From contig JANQNH010000006.1 of the NCBI GenBank assembly GCA_028279655.1, positions 62,001-126,000 on the forward strand: a stretch of DNA of 64,000 nt, given 5' to 3'. Below, one piece after another: positions 63,101 through 64,000 of the stretch (within the stretch, counting starts at the first letter, position 1; every line of letters starts with the position of its first letter). Below the pieces are notes generated by a model that did not search any database, was not told the DNA's origin, and saw only the letters and a list, made by a program, of their open reading frames with translations. A program made the translations under genes and the position numbers. The stretch is from Candidatus Nanoarchaeia archaeon (lineage in GTDB: Archaea; Nanobdellota; Nanobdellia; Woesearchaeales; JACPBV01).

Positions 63101-64000
63101 CGTAATGTTCCATATGCTTCCATTAGCATCAGCACTTATCCCAGTAATCCCAGAACCATCTCCTTTGAAAGTCCCATAATACGTACCTGTAATATTAACG
63201 TCCCCGCTTACCCCTAAAGTAGAGTTAGGAGAGATCTGTCCAATCCCAACACTTCCATTGATATCAAATATAACATTATCAGTATCTCCTGTAACAACAA
63301 AATCCCCAGTGTTCCCTCCAGTACTTTGGTTGATGATCAAAGGATAATTTCCAAAAGTGCTATGGACGCTTTTTCCTACTGTAAATACCCATTCACGATC
63401 AGTCCACTGCTCCAATACCAAAAGATCCTCATCCTCAGTATGTGAATCAAGAGAACCAGCAACATGCACTTTTCCTTCAGGAGCAGAAGTCCCAATACCA
63501 ACACTTCCGTTATTGGTAATCCTCATCCTCTCTGTTGGAGTAAAGGCACCGTTAGCAGTAGAAGTAACATTATCTGCAAAGAAAACAATCCCCCCTAAAC
63601 TACTCATCCCTATACCTCTAGAACCAAAGCTGCTATGAGCCATCCTCCATTTCATCTCAAGTGACCCACCTATGTATCCTGAACTGTGATAAGCATTGGA
63701 AAACATCAAAGGATCCAGATATGTATCAGCAAAATCAAATCCTAGTCCATAGTTGTTCCCTTCATCAAGATCCAATTTGCTTTTTGGGCTTGAAGTTCCC
63801 ATTCCAACATTAGCAAACTCATCAACATAAACACCTATATTTGTACCATTGCTCACATTAAGTACATCACTACCGCTTGTACCTTTAATTTGCAATTTGG
63901 TTCCAGGAGTAGAAGTCCCTATCCCGAAATTGCCGTTATTATCTATTCTGACTCTTTCCCCAGCATTTGTTAAGAATGCTAGATAATAATTACTAGCAAT
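54137..64000 (-). CDS. Giant repeat surface protein, N-terminus beyond the window
   Basis: Open from the right edge (frame begins at 64000) to the stop at 54137; about 3287 residues visible. About 43 copies of the VGIGTTSPxxxLxV unit, six YYGDGSQLTG-type modules, one LamG domain (LVLYMPFSGAYQSGDITLYD to VDDFRIYKRALSTEEV) encoded at about 59.3-59.9 kb, and a carbohydrate-binding-like module at about 56.5-56.9 kb (ITC-rich, YWRAGGGASSEGYFDNVTL). The C-terminal domain (DIAEYLQGDGYEFESGDVVV, GVVSEKPAHIMG, VNRGDLLTTSSKPGYAMRC) is a widespread beta domain ending such proteins. The N-terminal signal is outside the window. Confidence 0.82.
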   Translation of the reverse strand: MASNYYLAFLTNAGERVRIDNNGNFGIGTSTPGTKLQIKGTSGSDVLNVSNGTNIGVYVDEFANVGMGTSSPKSKLDLDEGNNYGLGFDFADTYLDPLMFSNAYHSSGYIGGSLEMKWRMAHSSFGSRGIGMSSLGGIVFFADNVTSTANGAFTPTERMRITNNGSVGIGTSAPEGKVHVAGSLDSHTEDEDLLVLEQWTDREWVFTVGKSVHSTFGNYPLIINQSTGGNTGDFVVTGDTDNVIFDINGSVGIGQISPNSTLGVSGDVNITGTYYGTFKGDGSGITGISADANGSIWNITGTNIYPASITDNVGIGTASPGAKLEVVGDIFINDTTAPTLGMYDDTGTRFQLGQATDNGHFFTGAVDGDHALRGYGGRIFLGSFSSTPLPTITITASSAASTSGNVGINTSKPAAPLHVNGSVAGVTAVFEGGNVGIGTISPGAKLDTSGTIRSTSIRNPSSGVGAEIAYDGDVGYFITYDRGTTSVKATHLGGDGATGLRVDTSGNVGIGTTAPAHKLEVAGSMNVSGDLNVSGSYYGDGSQLTGVSADANGSIWNKTGTNIYPASITDSVGIGTTSPAASRQLHINVSSNTAGLKLESGGGTDNVMIEMENLESNDGIIGFLGASDQFVTGDTAGDMVIQVNGGNLILTTDTTASGGAYIGSTGNVGIGTAYPLKTLEVAGDVLFNLSTSAEDFNIVNATGSSKFFVDNSNGRVGIGDSTPSYQLQVVGGHIAVANGADTSAGIFFGQENGVDGWHIGQGITANDGNFRIYDNEGGKVIATIEQGNGANTLYLASSNVGINDSSPDTRLEVVGTTGKGYFSATDASDGDKFIIDENGDVGIGTATPDSKLDVHGNVTFESTEDVRLNFERSNGYDWSIGAIPDGKFGIFGGEEDAPYQYITIDYLGNFGINTTSPQALLHVNGSASGNAAIFQNGYVGIGTTSPATLLHIPISQTGTSTVTGNLENGVILALANSDTTTNNVAAIGFSGAESGTGDYGKVGFQFKDRSGSSEDADFFVSTVGAGAGGERFRIGSTGNVGIGEDNPQEILSITQNGATILFNHTSTSLPQGEPIGEIAFYNPDASTDPNVAAYVKAVTSAGTGTGGEITLGTSTSTGNGAATEMVRIDGSGNVGINTTIPSALLHVNGSVSGASALFSGDVGIGTTSPTNKLSININDNTTYSASAYDLDGIKILNDNTTTNSGSSIILGSGISGTVYSVISAVRQGANDIDLTFQVEGSGTLAEAMRIDSSGNIGIGTNAPAHRLEVAGSMNVSGNLNVSGSYYGDGSQLTGISADANGSIWNITGTNIYPASITDNVGIGTTSPGQKLHVIGSVNASDKVYANTTHSLNNQPSYDPIDDDLVLYMPFSGAYQSGDITLYDRSPYGNDGVPTGDYTCGEGFGRYGEGCTLNGTNGYVDFGRITQLEGATSFTFMGWFKLQDAVRQRILFIYDDDDSGDVGDVYMYWNSAAVVRYQVGGGVAERSASITDLEDYKWHHIVLVHDGTNAIVYEDGVQTDKTAFTIGSFDSTYTFRIGDNVNVNFFNGSVDDFRIYKRALSTEEVKEIYHSGVNGTLKPFVDLSGNVGIGTESPGQKLHVVSTGNTAAQFNTTVEDFVIYADAGGGGFLTSSLSGWYMEPDNDVGYLRNGTGVGFTIKGSGRLGLRTVNPDSLLTINKSGTGNMGLNASGVLYVNDSAVGIGTAIPMSKLTVKQTDQTYMGGMHLRETSTDNTWSIVSSGLDLYFGYATDASGADDAGDFTTGMVLDGQAGNVGIGTITPAHRLEVAGSMKVSGNLNVSGSYYGDGSQLTGISADANGSIWNITGTNIYPASITDNVGIGTSSPGYLLTVADGTENAVNLSGVLYVNDTGGQVGIGTATPGGLLHLSSGDGGLISTSGDELVIEGAGHAGLTISTTSSFDGTIYFADEAASDAGYIYYDHGANDMVFGTTRIGQVVIDGSGNVGIGTTTPAHRLEVAGSMNVSGDLNVSGNLDVKGNINGSSDINLNSGGYYRFDSVNTGMTYPSASTLQLQTAGETRIHMTSGGSVGIGTTSPGYLLTVADGTENAVNLSGVLYVNDTAGRVGIGTNSPAAELDVRGDEIQVGGGGGSAYLDFNTANVDTVSARIQVRGTDRMAILPVSGNVGVGVTFPSALFHVEDGDVLFNGTNNRAGFFFDESTGNVGVGTKSPAQILSINGSGHVRPTFESKDDHTSLEIVSPSTSYQSNLRFWNGGTSPRWTIQGQTDLSIRDEGLDQAIVTFDYGTGNVGIGTTTPAHTMEVAGSMNVSGNLNVSGSYYGDGSQLTGISADGDGTGGWTNTSTVTSTDLIVNITSGNLTVPTGKVSIGTEFPEHELDISGDFYIADRGELGSDVSANDVAWSDEQTEGTTTGFTWTNCDNLEATTGGSPNSGSYHVNISCDAQYGYDNTAMNVESGELYKVTYWAKWVSGAPYLCVTDSAGNPCIVTIKGESSVWSGTSYAEYSYTFVAPDSDVYWRAGGGASSEGYFDNVTLKKVSGGDAYIMGNVGIGTVGPSNALDVRGDVNASFNTSVLFIDGTNDRVGIGTNAPTYTMEVDGPLLITNSGSNQLISTRIGTYGYISTSVNIGAGQGGDINFHAGDVQKAILTSDGKLGINTTSPSALLHVNNTGGEDSFRVDDSAGDDSPFVIDGSGNVGIGNNASTSWPNELSGSPKLRVGQDQDSSNKVATIQILGRHTDNLNNIGALEFVNTRLADGVVATVLAKRGDSGSNDGHLDFQVADGGTLSTAMTINTQGNVGIGQTSPNSSLSVSGDVNITGTYYGDGSGLTGITASGGGSGWSVSSDGHLYNDTSGVNVGIGTASPATPLHVNSSDGSGGYAAVISNNVNTAAYNGLLVSTVSENTDTYAFRVVTNTLDPLASASENERFVVKGGGDVGIGTISPNATLQIQGPNPTTGLSLNVSNSFFVNGNNGNIGIGTSNPGAPIEISVDDHYPILINNTGDYAGIIEVNSNRASSGGTLAGTFAKWNEKTVAAIEILAGDDTSNKDDGDIRFTVYEGGVSDQAMILHQSGNVGIGTSTDPNSKLTVWDNAWNSVGPLVNITNVDATTNQGFALYVGGGDAGSDSKVFEVGNRSGDSLFVVQGSGNVGIGTTTPGQRLHVSGNTNITGNLYLGGNLTSYGGDIAEYLQGDGYEFESGDVVVISVENDRGVSLSNVPYDTLVAGVVSEKPAHIMGEGNGDVLLALTGTVRVKVSMENGVVNRGDLLTTSSKPGYAMRCSLEDRRNGLCTGAILGKALEKAKEDGFVAALITLQ
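55288..55513 (-). repeat. 226-bp repeat shared by the two giant genes, copy B
   Basis: Ungapped partner of 48790-49015. Third-codon and non-synonymous changes are mixed, concentrated in a 15-bp stretch near the middle. Confidence 0.85.

Noticed and set aside
47078-64000. Periodic DNA repeats resembling a CRISPR or satellite array
   Set aside because: The repeats are in-frame protein repeats with variable spacing and sequence; no constant repeat-spacer pattern and no cas genes.
1-64000. tRNA or rRNA genes
   Set aside because: I saw no T-loop GGTTCRAATCC with matching acceptor arms and no rRNA-like stretch.

Overview
The window reads as a chromosomal segment of an AT-rich archaeon, most likely a DPANN lineage of the Woesearchaeota/Pacearchaeota type (inference). 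The archaeal evidence is a fibrillarin/Nop5 pair, TATA boxes (TTTAAATA, TTTATATA) about 25 bp before many leaderless starts, GGTGAT/GGAGG ribosome sites inside operons, oligo-T ends, four-subunit 2-oxoacid:ferredoxin oxidoreductases, and many small surface proteins that share a TG-rich juxtamembrane motif.

Layout. 1-10.3 kb is stress, sulfur and iron chemistry: the end of MsrA, MsrB, a Na+/K+-ATPase-like P-type pump, an ArsR-like regulator with IscS and IscU, an orphan, an acetyl-type homoserine acyltransferase, then a divergent HxlR regulator facing hemerythrin, ferredoxin, hybrid cluster protein and cupin genes. 10.3-13 kb holds a membrane winged-helix protein, a single-domain EamA protein and a minus-strand operon of flavodoxin-fold reductase, a 39-residue Cys-rich protein and a permease. 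13-20.8 kb is a secreted bactofilin-like protein followed by a copper/thiol island: two HMA proteins (one fused to a TauE/DsbD-like membrane domain and a cupredoxin), a His-tailed DsbA-like protein, DUF2318, a tiny membrane protein, CopA, and a PadR regulator facing a 44-residue Cys/His protein across four similar palindromes.

20.8-35.7 kb is housekeeping: a TtuA/Ncs6-type tRNA thiolase, an HtrA-like protease, PdxS/PdxT, FlpA/Nop5, CutA, a VorB-type oxidoreductase operon with a GC-rich structured element inside it and a possible beta-barrel gene at its end, the pyruvate oxidoreductase operon PorG-D-A-B, and a free-standing LAGLIDADG-type gene. 35.7-64 kb is a minus-strand cell-surface region: Ig-like and LamG secreted proteins, lipoproteins, tandem Gln-rich small proteins, and two giant proteins built from dozens of repeats of the type VGIGTTSPxxxLxV, the second running off the window. 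A plus-strand RHH-RHH-RelE toxin-antitoxin cassette sits between the giants, shares a promoter region with one of them, and has a leader that can form two mutually exclusive hairpins over its ribosome site.

Themes. Metal and thiol chemistry dominates the first third; small Cys/His proteins that are easy to miss (39 and 44 residues) sit beside their transporters and regulators. The two oxidoreductases point to ferredoxin-based fermentation of pyruvate and branched-chain 2-oxoacids. The surface region looks like an adhesion or envelope module. No rRNA, tRNA or CRISPR array was recognised.
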